This document shows, piece by piece, positions 7,360 to 13,968 of a stretch of 34,933 nucleotides of DNA (positions are counted from its first letter, which is position 1; every line of letters starts with the position of its first letter). The stretch lies in the NCBI RefSeq assembly GCF_000261685.1, contig NZ_AJQE01000091.1, positions 1 through 34,933 of the forward strand, written 5' to 3'. Position numbers and translations under genes: made by a program. The notes beneath the pieces were generated by a model, which saw only the letters and a list, made by a program, of their open reading frames with translations, was not told the DNA's origin and did not search any database. The DNA comes from Bradyrhizobium genomosp. I (2014). GTDB taxonomy: Bacteria > Pseudomonadota > Alphaproteobacteria > Rhizobiales > Xanthobacteraceae.

Positions 7360-7516
7360 TCGGCATCAAGCTCAAGTGGCTGGTTTGCATGCAACTTTTG
7401 CCGGCGCGCACGATTATTCTCGCCTGGTGTGACCCAATAGACCTAGCTGCGGTCACCCCGAGCGGGCTAGTATGGCGGCGAAATCGACTGGCGGCTTGCC
7501 GCCTGAAGGGGACGTG

Positions 7517-7912
7517 ATGAGCTCGAAATTTTCTGCGGCGAACAAACTGGCGGCTTGGCTTGCGGCGGGCGCCGTGATTGCCATGTCCTCTGCCATTGGT
7601 TTGGCGACGCCGGCCTCCGCCGATACCAAGACCAAGCGCTATGACGAGCGCGGCCGCCACTATTACGGCCCGAGCGGCCCCAACGCGGTCTACCAGCAGG
7701 GCCGCACCCGCATCTATGTCAGCAAGCGCTCCTGGCTGGACGGCGGCACCGAGGTCAATCCGGGCGACCGCAAGTTCACCGACTACGCCTTTCCGCCGGC
7801 CGTCGGCTATCCGTCCTTCGCCCGCGAGAACCTGAACCGCCCGATCGATCGCCAGCCGCTCTCTCCGCCAGGCGATGTCGGCGGCTATCCGCAGAACTTC
7901 CCGCTGTACTGA
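7517..7912 (+). CDS. Small secreted hypothetical protein
   Basis: A 131-residue protein with a clear Sec signal peptide (hydrophobic AAWLAAGAVIAMSSAIGLA, probable cleavage after ASA near residue 35). The mature part is polar and rich in Tyr, Gly, Pro and Arg (RGRHYYGPSGP, TRIYVSKRSWLDGG), with no recognisable domain. The frame opens earlier at 7472, but ATG 7517 has GAAGGGGA just upstream and puts the signal peptide at the N-terminus, so I chose it. Similar small secreted proteins occur widely in Bradyrhizobium. It is followed by a perfect terminator hairpin. Confidence 0.82.
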   Translation: MSSKFSAANKLAAWLAAGAVIAMSSAIGLATPASADTKTKRYDERGRHYYGPSGPNAVYQQGRTRIYVSKRSWLDGGTEVNPGDRKFTDYAFPPAVGYPSFARENLNRPIDRQPLSPPGDVGGYPQNFPLY

Positions 7913-7933
7913 GCGGACGAGGCGACCCGAATC

Positions 7934-7966
7934 AAAATGGCCGGGCTCACGCCCGGCCATTTTTTT
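7934..7966 (+). terminator. Rho-independent terminator
   Basis: A perfect 13-bp stem, AAAATGGCCGGGC (7934-7946) with its complement (7951-7963), encloses a TCAC loop. The T run continues to 7966. It terminates the small secreted-protein gene. Confidence 0.9.
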
Positions 7967-7971
7967 GTGTT

Positions 7972-8071
7972 GTCATTCCGTGGCGGCTCAAGAGCCGAAC
8001 TCCCGTGCGCTCTTGCGCACCTGAGAATCTCGAGATTCCGGGTTCGATGCTGCGCATCGCCCCGGAATGAC
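7972..8071. repeat. Palindromic repeat family A, copy 1 (GTCATTCCG...CGGAATGAC)
   Basis: The outer arms GTCATTCCG (7972-7980) and CGGAATGAC (8063-8071) are perfect complements. Internal hairpins include ATTCCGGGTTC and TGCGCATCGCCCCGGAAT blocks. A second copy with the same end and internal blocks lies at 10605-10693. It fills the convergent junction between the secreted-protein gene and leuB. No coding capacity. Confidence 0.85.
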
Positions 8072-8083
8072 GACGTTCGCCGC

Positions 8084-9196
8084 TTACGCGTGCAGCTTCT
8101 GCAATTCCTTCAGGATCGCTTCGCCCATCTGCGTTGTGGAAGCCGCGGTGGTGCCTTCCGACTTGATGTCGGCGGTGCGCAGGCCGCTGGCCAGCACCGC
8201 GGCGATCGCGGCATCGACCTTGTCGGCGAGCGCGCCCATGTCGAAGGAATAGCGCAGCGCCATGCCGAAGGACGAGATCATCGCGATGGGATTGGCGAGG
8301 CCCTTGCCGGCGATGTCGGGCGCCGAGCCGTGCACGGGCTCGTACAGCGCCTTGCGCTTCTTGGTCTTGACGTCGACCTCGCCGAGCGAAGCCGAGGGCA
8401 GCATGCCGAGCGAGCCCGTCAGCATCGCCGCGATGTCGGACAGCATGTCGCCGAACAGATTGTCGGTGACGATGACGTCGAACTGCTTGGGCCATTTCAC
8501 CAGCATCATGCCGCCGGAATCGGCGAGCTGATGCTCGAGCGTGACGTCGGGGTATTCGCGCTTGTGGACCTGGGTCATGACCTCGTTCCAGAGCACGCCC
8601 GATTTCATCACATTGCGCTTCTCCATCGACGTCACCTTGTTCTTGCGCTTCCTGGCAAGCTCGAAAGCGACGCGGCCGATGCGCTCGATCTCATAGGTGT
8701 CGTAGACCTGGGTGTCGATGGCACGCTTCTGGCCGTTGCCGAGATCGGTGATGGTCTTGGGCTCGCCGAAATAGACGCCGCCGGTGAGCTCGCGCACGAT
8801 CATGATATCGAGCCCCTCGACCGCCTCGCGCTTCAGGCTGGAGGCGTCGGCCAGCGCCGGGTAGCACATTGCGGGACGGAGGTTCGCGAACAGGGCCAGA
8901 TCCTTGCGCAGGCGGAGCAGGCCGGCTTCCGGGCGCACCTCGTAAGGCACCGCATCCCACTTCGGGCCGCCGACCGCACCAAAAATCACGGCGTCGGCGT
9001 CCTTGGCCTTGGCCATGTCGCCCTCGGAGATCGACACCTTGTGTGCGTCATAGGCGGAGCCGCCGACAAGGCCGGTATCGGTCTCGAACTTGGCGATCCC
9101 GGCCGCATTGAGCCAGTCGATCAGGCGCTTCACCTCGCCCATCACTTCGGGGCCGATACCGTCACCGGGAAGCAGCAGCAGTTTGTGGGTCGCCAT
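8084..9196 (-). CDS. leuB: 3-isopropylmalate dehydrogenase
   Basis: Third step of leucine synthesis: NAD-dependent oxidative decarboxylation of 3-isopropylmalate to 2-oxoisocaproate. The 370-residue protein carries the family signatures PGDGIGPEV at 10-18, the substrate-binding arginines in [16 protein letters not shown] and [10 protein letters not shown], the catalytic Tyr in the YDTYEIERI region, the metal-binding aspartates of [15 protein letters not shown], and the NAD-binding loop [21 protein letters not shown] 9196 has TGAGGA upstream. A palindromic repeat (9218-9294) sits only about 20 bp upstream of the start codon, so it is probably in the mRNA leader or promoter. leuD is 8 kb away, so the leu genes are split. 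Confidence 0.97.
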   Translation of the reverse strand: MATHKLLLLPGDGIGPEVMGEVKRLIDWLNAAGIAKFETDTGLVGGSAYDAHKVSISEGDMAKAKDADAVIFGAVGGPKWDAVPYEVRPEAGLLRLRKDLALFANLRPAMCYPALADASSLKREAVEGLDIMIVRELTGGVYFGEPKTITDLGNGQKRAIDTQVYDTYEIERIGRVAFELARKRKNKVTSMEKRNVMKSGVLWNEVMTQVHKREYPDVTLEHQLADSGGMMLVKWPKQFDVIVTDNLFGDMLSDIAAMLTGSLGMLPSASLGEVDVKTKKRKALYEPVHGSAPDIAGKGLANPIAMISSFGMALRYSFDMGALADKVDAAIAAVLASGLRTADIKSEGTTAASTTQMGEAILKELQKLHA

Positions 9197-9217
9197 GGCC
9201 GTGTCCTCAGATTTTTC

Positions 9218-9294
9218 TCGTCATTGCCGGGCTTGCCCCGGAAATCCAGCTTTTTTGAAGGATGGATGCCCGGGTCAAGCCCGGGCATGACGAG
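9218..9294. repeat. Palindromic repeat family C, copy 1 (cloverleaf-like)
   Basis: The outer stem CGTCAT (9219-9224)/ATGACG (9287-9292) encloses hairpin CCGGG-CTTGC-CCCGG (9227-9241) and hairpin ATGCCCGGG-TCAAG-CCCGGGCAT (9266-9288). The same architecture recurs at 19649-19725. It lies between the divergent leuB and MFS genes, close to the leuB start. Confidence 0.85.
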
Positions 9295-9414
9295 CGGGAT
9301 GAATTTCGGCCGGAGTGCTAGAGCGGCGTTGCGCGCTTGGCAAGACACCATTGCCGGGGTGCGGCTGTGCAAGACCGACGGGGCCTGCCACACTGGCAAG
9401 GCCGGAGTATCCCC

Positions 9415-10602
9415 TTGCACGCCCCTGACCGCCCGCCCTACGCACATCCCGCGCGGCTGATCCTGACGCTGTCGCTGGCCGCGACGGTCGGGCTCGGCAT
9501 CGGCCGCTTTGCCTATGCGCTGGTGCTGCCCGACATGCGGGAGGACCTCGGCTGGTCCTACTCGGCGGCCGGTTTCATGAACACCATCAACGCCGTCGGC
9601 TATCTCGTCGGCGCGCTGGTGGCGTCCCGCCTGATCCGGCGCGTCGGCTGGGCAGCCGCCATTCGCGGTGGAACCCTCGCCTGCGTCGCCGCGCTCGCCA
9701 CCTGCGCGCTAACAGGCAATTTCGTCGCGCTGAGCCTGGCGCGGCTCGTGCTGGGCCTGGGGGCGGCGGCCGGCTTCGTCGCCGGCGGCGCGCTGGCTGC
9801 GGCGATCGCGCAGTCGCAGCCCGCGCGGGCCAATTTCCTGCTCAGCCTGTTCTATGCCGGACCCGGCATCGGCATTCTCGCCTCCGGGCTGATCGCCCCG
9901 TTCACGTTGCAATATTTCGGGCCGGGCTCGTGGTGGCTGGTGTGGTGGGCGCTGACGCTGCTGTCGGTCGCGATGACGATCCCGCTGTTCCTGATCCGCA
10001 TCGAGAGCAGCGTCCGCTTCTCGGAAGGCGGTCACGCGTCGTTCGCGATTTTGCCCGTGCTGATTTATCTGGCCGGCTACTTCCTGTTCGGCGCCGGCTA
10101 CATCGCCTACATGACCTTCATGATCGCCTATGTACGCGACGGCGGCGGCGGCGCCGCGGCGCAGGCGGCATTCTGGAGCCTGATAGGGCTGAGCGCCTTT
10201 GTGACACCCTGGGCCTGGCGCGGCGTGCTGGCGCTCGATCGCGGCGGCCTTGCCACCGCCATCATCCTCGGCACCAACGCGCTCGGCGCGGCCCTGCCGA
10301 TGCTCGGGCATTCGCCGGCCTGGCTCGCGGTGTCCGCCGTCGTGTTCGGTGTCGCCTTCTTCGCCGTGGTCGGCTCGACCACCGCCTTCGTGCGCTTCAA
10401 CTATCCGCCGCAGGCGTGGCCGACCGCGATCGCGGCGATGACGATCTCGTTCGGCGTCGGCCAGACGCTGGGGCCGATCGTGGTCGGCGCGATCACCGAT
10501 GCGCTGGGGAGCCTGTCGTATGCCCTCAATGTGTCGGCGGCTCTGCTGGCCTTGGGCGCGGTCGCGGCGTTGTGCCAAAGGAAGGTCGGGCTTAAGTCTT
10601 AG
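9415..10602 (+). CDS. MFS transporter, YbfB/YjiJ-like family
   Basis: Inner-membrane major facilitator of about 395 residues with twelve hydrophobic segments. The first segment LTLSLAATVGLGIGRFAYAL with VLPDMREDLGWSYSAAGFMN is the hallmark of the YbfB/YjiJ branch, whose substrates are mostly unknown. No ATG suits the N-terminus. The frame runs back to 9337, but those residues are not membrane-like. A TTG at 9415 with GGAG seven bases upstream gives a short cytoplasmic leader before TM1, so I chose it. The gene stands alone and ends in a convergent junction filled by a family A repeat. Substrate cannot be predicted. Confidence 0.87.
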   Translation: MHAPDRPPYAHPARLILTLSLAATVGLGIGRFAYALVLPDMREDLGWSYSAAGFMNTINAVGYLVGALVASRLIRRVGWAAAIRGGTLACVAALATCALTGNFVALSLARLVLGLGAAAGFVAGGALAAAIAQSQPARANFLLSLFYAGPGIGILASGLIAPFTLQYFGPGSWWLVWWALTLLSVAMTIPLFLIRIESSVRFSEGGHASFAILPVLIYLAGYFLFGAGYIAYMTFMIAYVRDGGGGAAAQAAFWSLIGLSAFVTPWAWRGVLALDRGGLATAIILGTNALGAALPMLGHSPAWLAVSAVVFGVAFFAVVGSTTAFVRFNYPPQAWPTAIAAMTISFGVGQTLGPIVVGAITDALGSLSYALNVSAALLALGAVAALCQRKVGLKS

Positions 10603-10604
10603 CC

Positions 10605-10693
10605 GTCGTTCCGTGGCGCGCGTAGCGCGAACCCGGAATCCAGAGACCGCGGCGCGAGATTCCGGGTTCTCGCTTCGCGAGCCCCGGAATGAC
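10605..10693. repeat. Palindromic repeat family A, copy 2
   Basis: It begins GTCGTTCCG (10605) and ends CGGAATGAC (10685-10693), with internal GCGCGCGTAGCGCGAACCC and GATTCCGGGTTCTCGC blocks shared with the copy at 7972-8071. It fills the convergent junction between the MFS gene and the molybdenum oxidoreductase gene, starting two bases after the MFS stop codon. Confidence 0.85.
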
Positions 10694-10701
10694 TGCCCCA
10701 A

Positions 10702-11484
10702 TCAGCTTCCACTGAACGAATTGTAACCCTGGTCTTCCCAATAGCCGCCCTTGTAGTCGTTGGTGACTTCCATCGAGACCACGTATTTCGGATTCTTGAA
10801 GCCGAGCTTCGTGGGCACGCGGATCTTCATGGGAAAGCCGTAGGCGCGCGGCAGAATTTCGCTCGCGTATTTGAACGTCATCTGCGTCTGCGGATGCAGC
10901 GCGCTACGCATGTCGAGCGGCGAGTTGTAGCCGTCCTTGTCGGCGCACTGGAACCAGACATATTTGGCGCGGGTGTCGGCGCCGATCAGCTTGAGGAAGT
11001 CGCGCAAGGGCGTGCCGGTCCAGCTTCCGATCGCGCTCCAGCCCTCGACGCAGATGTGACGCGTGATCTGGTTGACCTGCGGCAGCTTGTAGAGCTCGTC
11101 CAGCGTCCAGGATTTCTTGTTGTCGACGAGACCGCGCACTTCGAGCTTCCAGTCCTTACCGTCGATGTCGGGAGCGTCGTCGAGATCGTAATAGGCGTTG
11201 AACGGGAACGGTTTTGTGATCGCGCTCTCGGGGAAGGTCGGCGCCAGCGCGTCGGGATTGAAGATGAAGGCCTGCACCGCGTCGTTGAACTTCGAGACCT
11301 GCGCCAGCAGGGTTTCGGCCGAGGACGAGTCCACGACGTCGCAGCCGGTCAGCAGCGTCAGCGCACCCAGGCTGGCGCCGCCGGCGATGAAGCGGCGGCG
11401 GGTAAAATCCGGCATCGCCTTGAGGGAGTCCTTGATCAGCAGGCGCTTGTCGACGCCGGGGATCAGGAATGAGCGCTTCGCCAT
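10702..11484 (-). CDS. Tat-exported molybdopterin oxidoreductase (sulfite-oxidase/MsrP-like fold)
   Basis: A 260-residue molybdenum enzyme of the sulfite oxidase/YedY (MsrP) superfamily. A twin-arginine signal FTRRRFIAGG (27-36) is followed by a hydrophobic stretch and LLTGC with Cys48, so the mature protein may be a lipid-anchored Tat substrate. The probable molybdenum ligand is Cys145 in RHICVEGWSAIGSW, and WTGTPLRDFL, GFPMKIRVPTKLGFK and the C-terminal WEDQGYNSF fit the fold. It probably works in the periplasm. The gene has a strong GAGGAGGAG site. It lies 10 bp downstream of a membrane cytochrome b gene, its likely electron partner. That partner is b561-like rather than the usual MsrQ, so I do not name it msrP. 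Substrate unknown. Confidence 0.88.
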   Translation of the reverse strand: MAKRSFLIPGVDKRLLIKDSLKAMPDFTRRRFIAGGASLGALTLLTGCDVVDSSSAETLLAQVSKFNDAVQAFIFNPDALAPTFPESAITKPFPFNAYYDLDDAPDIDGKDWKLEVRGLVDNKKSWTLDELYKLPQVNQITRHICVEGWSAIGSWTGTPLRDFLKLIGADTRAKYVWFQCADKDGYNSPLDMRSALHPQTQMTFKYASEILPRAYGFPMKIRVPTKLGFKNPKYVVSMEVTNDYKGGYWEDQGYNSFSGS

Positions 11485-11494
11485 ATTCTCCTCC

Positions 11495-12124
11495 TCAGCG
11501 GCCGATGATCATCGCGCGCAGGCTCTTCGGCACCAGCAGCGCGAGCAGAACGTGAATGACGAGGAAGGCACAGATCGCGGCCATGCAGAAGAAGTGGACG
11601 TAGCGCGCGGTCGGATAGTCGCCGAACAGCATCACGAGATAATAGAGCTGCACCGGCTTCCACATGCCGAGGCCGGAGAGCACGATCAGTACGCCGACCA
11701 CGATGATGCCGGCATAGAGCAGGCGCTGCACGTAATTGTAGACGGTGAGGTCGTCATGGCCGAGCTTGAAGGTCAGCGCCGCCCTGACGTCGTGAAGCAC
11801 GCCGGACGGCGTGATCGGCAGCAGCTTCTTGCGGAAGCGGCCGGTGGCGAAACCGGTGACGAGATAGGCGAGGCCATTGATCATCAAGAGCCACATCGCC
11901 GCAAAGTGCCAGAGCAGGCCGCCGCCGAGCCAGCCACCGAGCGCATACTCGCGCGGGAAGCGAAAGCCGAACAGCGGCGAGGCATTGTAGATCTGCCAGC
12001 CCGACAGGATCATCAGGATCATGGCGAGGGCGTTGATCCAGTGCATGACCCGCACCCAGACCGGCTGGATCACTTTGGCCGGGGTGACCCCGACCTGCTC
12101 GTCGGTGACTGTGAGGCTCGCCAT
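11495..12124 (-). CDS. Cytochrome b561-type membrane subunit
   Basis: A 209-residue integral membrane protein with four hydrophobic helices and histidines placed as heme b ligands: His28 in VRVMHWINA, His73 in LLWHFAAMW, His177 in RYVHFFCMA and His191 in LVIHVLLAL. This is the bacterial cytochrome b561/Ni-hydrogenase b-type fold. It is the first gene of a two-gene unit with the molybdenum oxidoreductase (10-bp gap, same strand). The natural inference is that it passes electrons between the quinone pool and the periplasmic molybdenum enzyme. ATG 12124 has CAGGA upstream. It lacks the six-helix ferric-reductase pattern expected of MsrQ, as far as I can judge by eye. Confidence 0.88.
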   Translation of the reverse strand: MASLTVTDEQVGVTPAKVIQPVWVRVMHWINALAMILMILSGWQIYNASPLFGFRFPREYALGGWLGGGLLWHFAAMWLLMINGLAYLVTGFATGRFRKKLLPITPSGVLHDVRAALTFKLGHDDLTVYNYVQRLLYAGIIVVGVLIVLSGLGMWKPVQLYYLVMLFGDYPTARYVHFFCMAAICAFLVIHVLLALLVPKSLRAMIIGR

Positions 12125-12232
12125 GGTGGTTCCGTCCTGAAAATCGTCTGACAGTAATTATACGCCGATGCGTCCGTTTTCGTTACGCCATCGCACGGCA
12201 TCGAATCGATGCCGGCAGGCTATCCTGGTCAC

Positions 12233-12262
12233 AAAAAAGCGAGCCGGGTATCCCCGGCTCGC
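12233..12262 (-). terminator. Rho-independent terminator of the fasciclin gene
   Basis: Read on the minus strand, a perfect 10-bp stem GCGAGCCGGG/CCCGGCTCGC with a 4-nt loop is followed by six T (complement of A 12233-12238). It lies about 45 bp after the fasciclin stop codon. Confidence 0.9.
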
Positions 12263-12306
12263 CGTCTGAAAGCATCCTGTCGGGGATGAAACAGGATCGC
12301 GCGGTG

Positions 12307-12861
12307 TCACGTCGCCGGCATCAGCACGGTGTCGACCACATGGATCACGCCGTTCGACTGGTTGACGTTGGAGATCGTCACCATCGAGGTGCCGCCCTTG
12401 GCATCGACGATCCAGGTCTTGCCGTCCTGCTTCTTCACCATGAGTTCCTCGCCTTCCGCGGTCTTCAGCTTCTTGCCGTCGGTGAGGTCGGAGGCTGCGA
12501 GCTTGCCGGGCACGACATGGTAGGTGAGGATCTTGGTCAGCGTCGCCTTGTTCTCGGGCTTGACCAGATTGTCGACCGTGCCGGCCGGCAGCTTGCCGAA
12601 GGCGGCGTTGGTCGGCGCGAACACCGTGAACGGGCCCTTGCTTTCCAGCGTCGGCACAAGGCCGGCCGCCTTCACCGCCGCCACCAGCGTGGTGTGGTCC
12701 TTCGAGTTGACCGCGTTCTGGACGATGTTCTTCGACGGGAACATCGCGGCGCCGCCGACCATGACGGTCTTTTCCTCCGCGCTGGCAGGCGCGACGACGG
12801 TCGCGGTGATGGCGAGGGCGCTGAAGGCGGCGGCAGCAAGATAGGCAATGCGCTTCGACAT
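12307..12861 (-). CDS. Secreted fasciclin (FAS1) domain protein
   Basis: The 184-residue protein has a signal peptide ending at ASA (26-28) and one FAS1 domain. FAS1 hallmarks are FTVFAPTNAAFGKLPAG, ILTYHVVPGKL and the C-terminal NGVIHVVDTVLMP. The domain usually mediates adhesion or protein-protein contacts outside the cytoplasm; no enzymatic activity is expected. ATG 12861 starts the signal peptide directly. It lies upstream of, and on the same strand as, the cytochrome b/molybdenum oxidoreductase pair, but its own terminator separates them, so co-regulation is only possible, not shown. It is transcribed from the 259-bp gap 12862-13120. Confidence 0.93.
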   Translation of the reverse strand: MSKRIAYLAAAAFSALAITATVVAPASAEEKTVMVGGAAMFPSKNIVQNAVNSKDHTTLVAAVKAAGLVPTLESKGPFTVFAPTNAAFGKLPAGTVDNLVKPENKATLTKILTYHVVPGKLAASDLTDGKKLKTAEGEELMVKKQDGKTWIVDAKGGTSMVTISNVNQSNGVIHVVDTVLMPAT

Positions 12862-13069
12862 GGAAAGTCTCCCGATTGAATCGTGACCCGGCCTGGGCCG
12901 GTGTTGGGTTGGGGCAACAACGGCGGCTGCGACCTCTTGGCGTGAAGCAGCAGCGCCATCGTTGGACCGAACTACGGGAGGGTTTGCGATGCGGTTTCGG
13001 GGAAAAATTCTTTGTGATGCGTGAAACTATGCGAGGGGATGTTCGTGTGATGACGGACGTCACCCTCCG

Positions 13070-13095
13070 CCGTCGTCCCGGCGCCGGGACGACGG
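13070..13095. repeat. Perfect 26-bp palindrome
   Basis: The 13-bp half at 13070-13082 (CCGTCGTCCCGGC) is followed directly by its exact complement at 13083-13095, with no spacer. It lies 25 bp beyond the SDR stop codon, in the gap before the fasciclin gene. It may be a trimmed member of the dispersed palindromes or the 3' hairpin of the SDR transcript. There is no T run. Confidence 0.8.
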
Positions 13096-13120
13096 TGGAG
13101 TTTGTGGCGCCCGCGGCGCC

Positions 13121-13882
13121 TCAATCCCTGTTGTTCGGCGTCTGGATGAAGCCGCGATTGTGCGTCGGGCTGATCAAGAGCTCATTGATGCAGACACGCG
13201 GCGGCATCGAGGCGATGAAGGCGATGGTGCGGCCGAGATCCTCGGACTGCAGCATCTTCGCCTGCTCCTCTTCGCTCGGCACCACCGGGCGCAGCTTCAG
13301 GATCGGCGTCGCAACCTCGCCCGGCATCAGGCAGCAGGCGCGCAAGCCATTGACGCATTCGTCCATGTTGAAGGAATGCGTCAGCGCCAGCACCGCATGC
13401 TTGGTGGTGGTGTAGGCCGGGCCCGGCATCTTCGAGACGTGGCGGCCGGCCCAGGACGAGACGTTGATGATCGAGCCGTCCTGCTGCCTGCGCATCGTCG
13501 GCAGCACCGCGCGCATGCAGTAGAGCACGCCGTTGAGATTGACCTGGACCAGCTTGTCCCAGCCCTCCAGTTCCATGTCCTTCCAGCTGCGCTTGGGGAC
13601 ATTGATGCCGGCATTGTTGACGAGGAGGTCGATGCGGCCGTGCCTGGTGACGATCTGATCGGCCGCCTTTTGGGCCTCGGCCGCGTTGGAGACATCGAGC
13701 GCAATAGCCTCGGCCGCTCCGCCCGCCGCGGTGATCCTGGCGACCACGGTATCCAGGGCGTCCTTGCGGCGGCCCGAGACCACCACCGTCCAGCCGTCGG
13801 CAGCTAACGCCTCGGCGCCGGCCTCCCCGATTCCGCTACCACCGCCCGTGACCCAGGCCACGCGTTTCTCGTTTTTTGACAT
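13121..13882 (-). CDS. Short-chain dehydrogenase/reductase
   Basis: A classical SDR of 253 residues. The cofactor loop TGGGSGIG is at 12-19, LDV at 62-64, NNAG at 89-92, the catalytic Ser in NVSSW (142/143), and Tyr157-x3-Lys161 in AYTTTKHA. The Arg pair in SGRRKD after the second strand suggests NADP(H) preference. The frame is open well upstream, but ATG 13882 is the correct N-terminus because MSKNEKRVAWVTGG is a standard SDR start, and GGAGA lies upstream. It is divergent from matB, with an 86-bp shared regulatory gap. Substrate unknown; a 3-hydroxyacyl or alcohol substrate cannot be distinguished by eye. Confidence 0.9.
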   Translation of the reverse strand: MSKNEKRVAWVTGGGSGIGEAGAEALAADGWTVVVSGRRKDALDTVVARITAAGGAAEAIALDVSNAAEAQKAADQIVTRHGRIDLLVNNAGINVPKRSWKDMELEGWDKLVQVNLNGVLYCMRAVLPTMRRQQDGSIINVSSWAGRHVSKMPGPAYTTTKHAVLALTHSFNMDECVNGLRACCLMPGEVATPILKLRPVVPSEEEQAKMLQSEDLGRTIAFIASMPPRVCINELLISPTHNRGFIQTPNNRD

Positions 13883-13968
13883 GCAAACTGTCTCCGTTGC
13901 TTCATCGGGGCGGTTTTTGCTAATCCAGCCCTCGGTTTTGACCGGCCTTCGCCGGCGAGGAATGTTGC

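Noticed and set aside
7937..9460. 507-codon plus-strand frame opposite leuB
   Set aside because: It starts in a terminator hairpin, runs through a palindromic repeat and is antisense to leuB.
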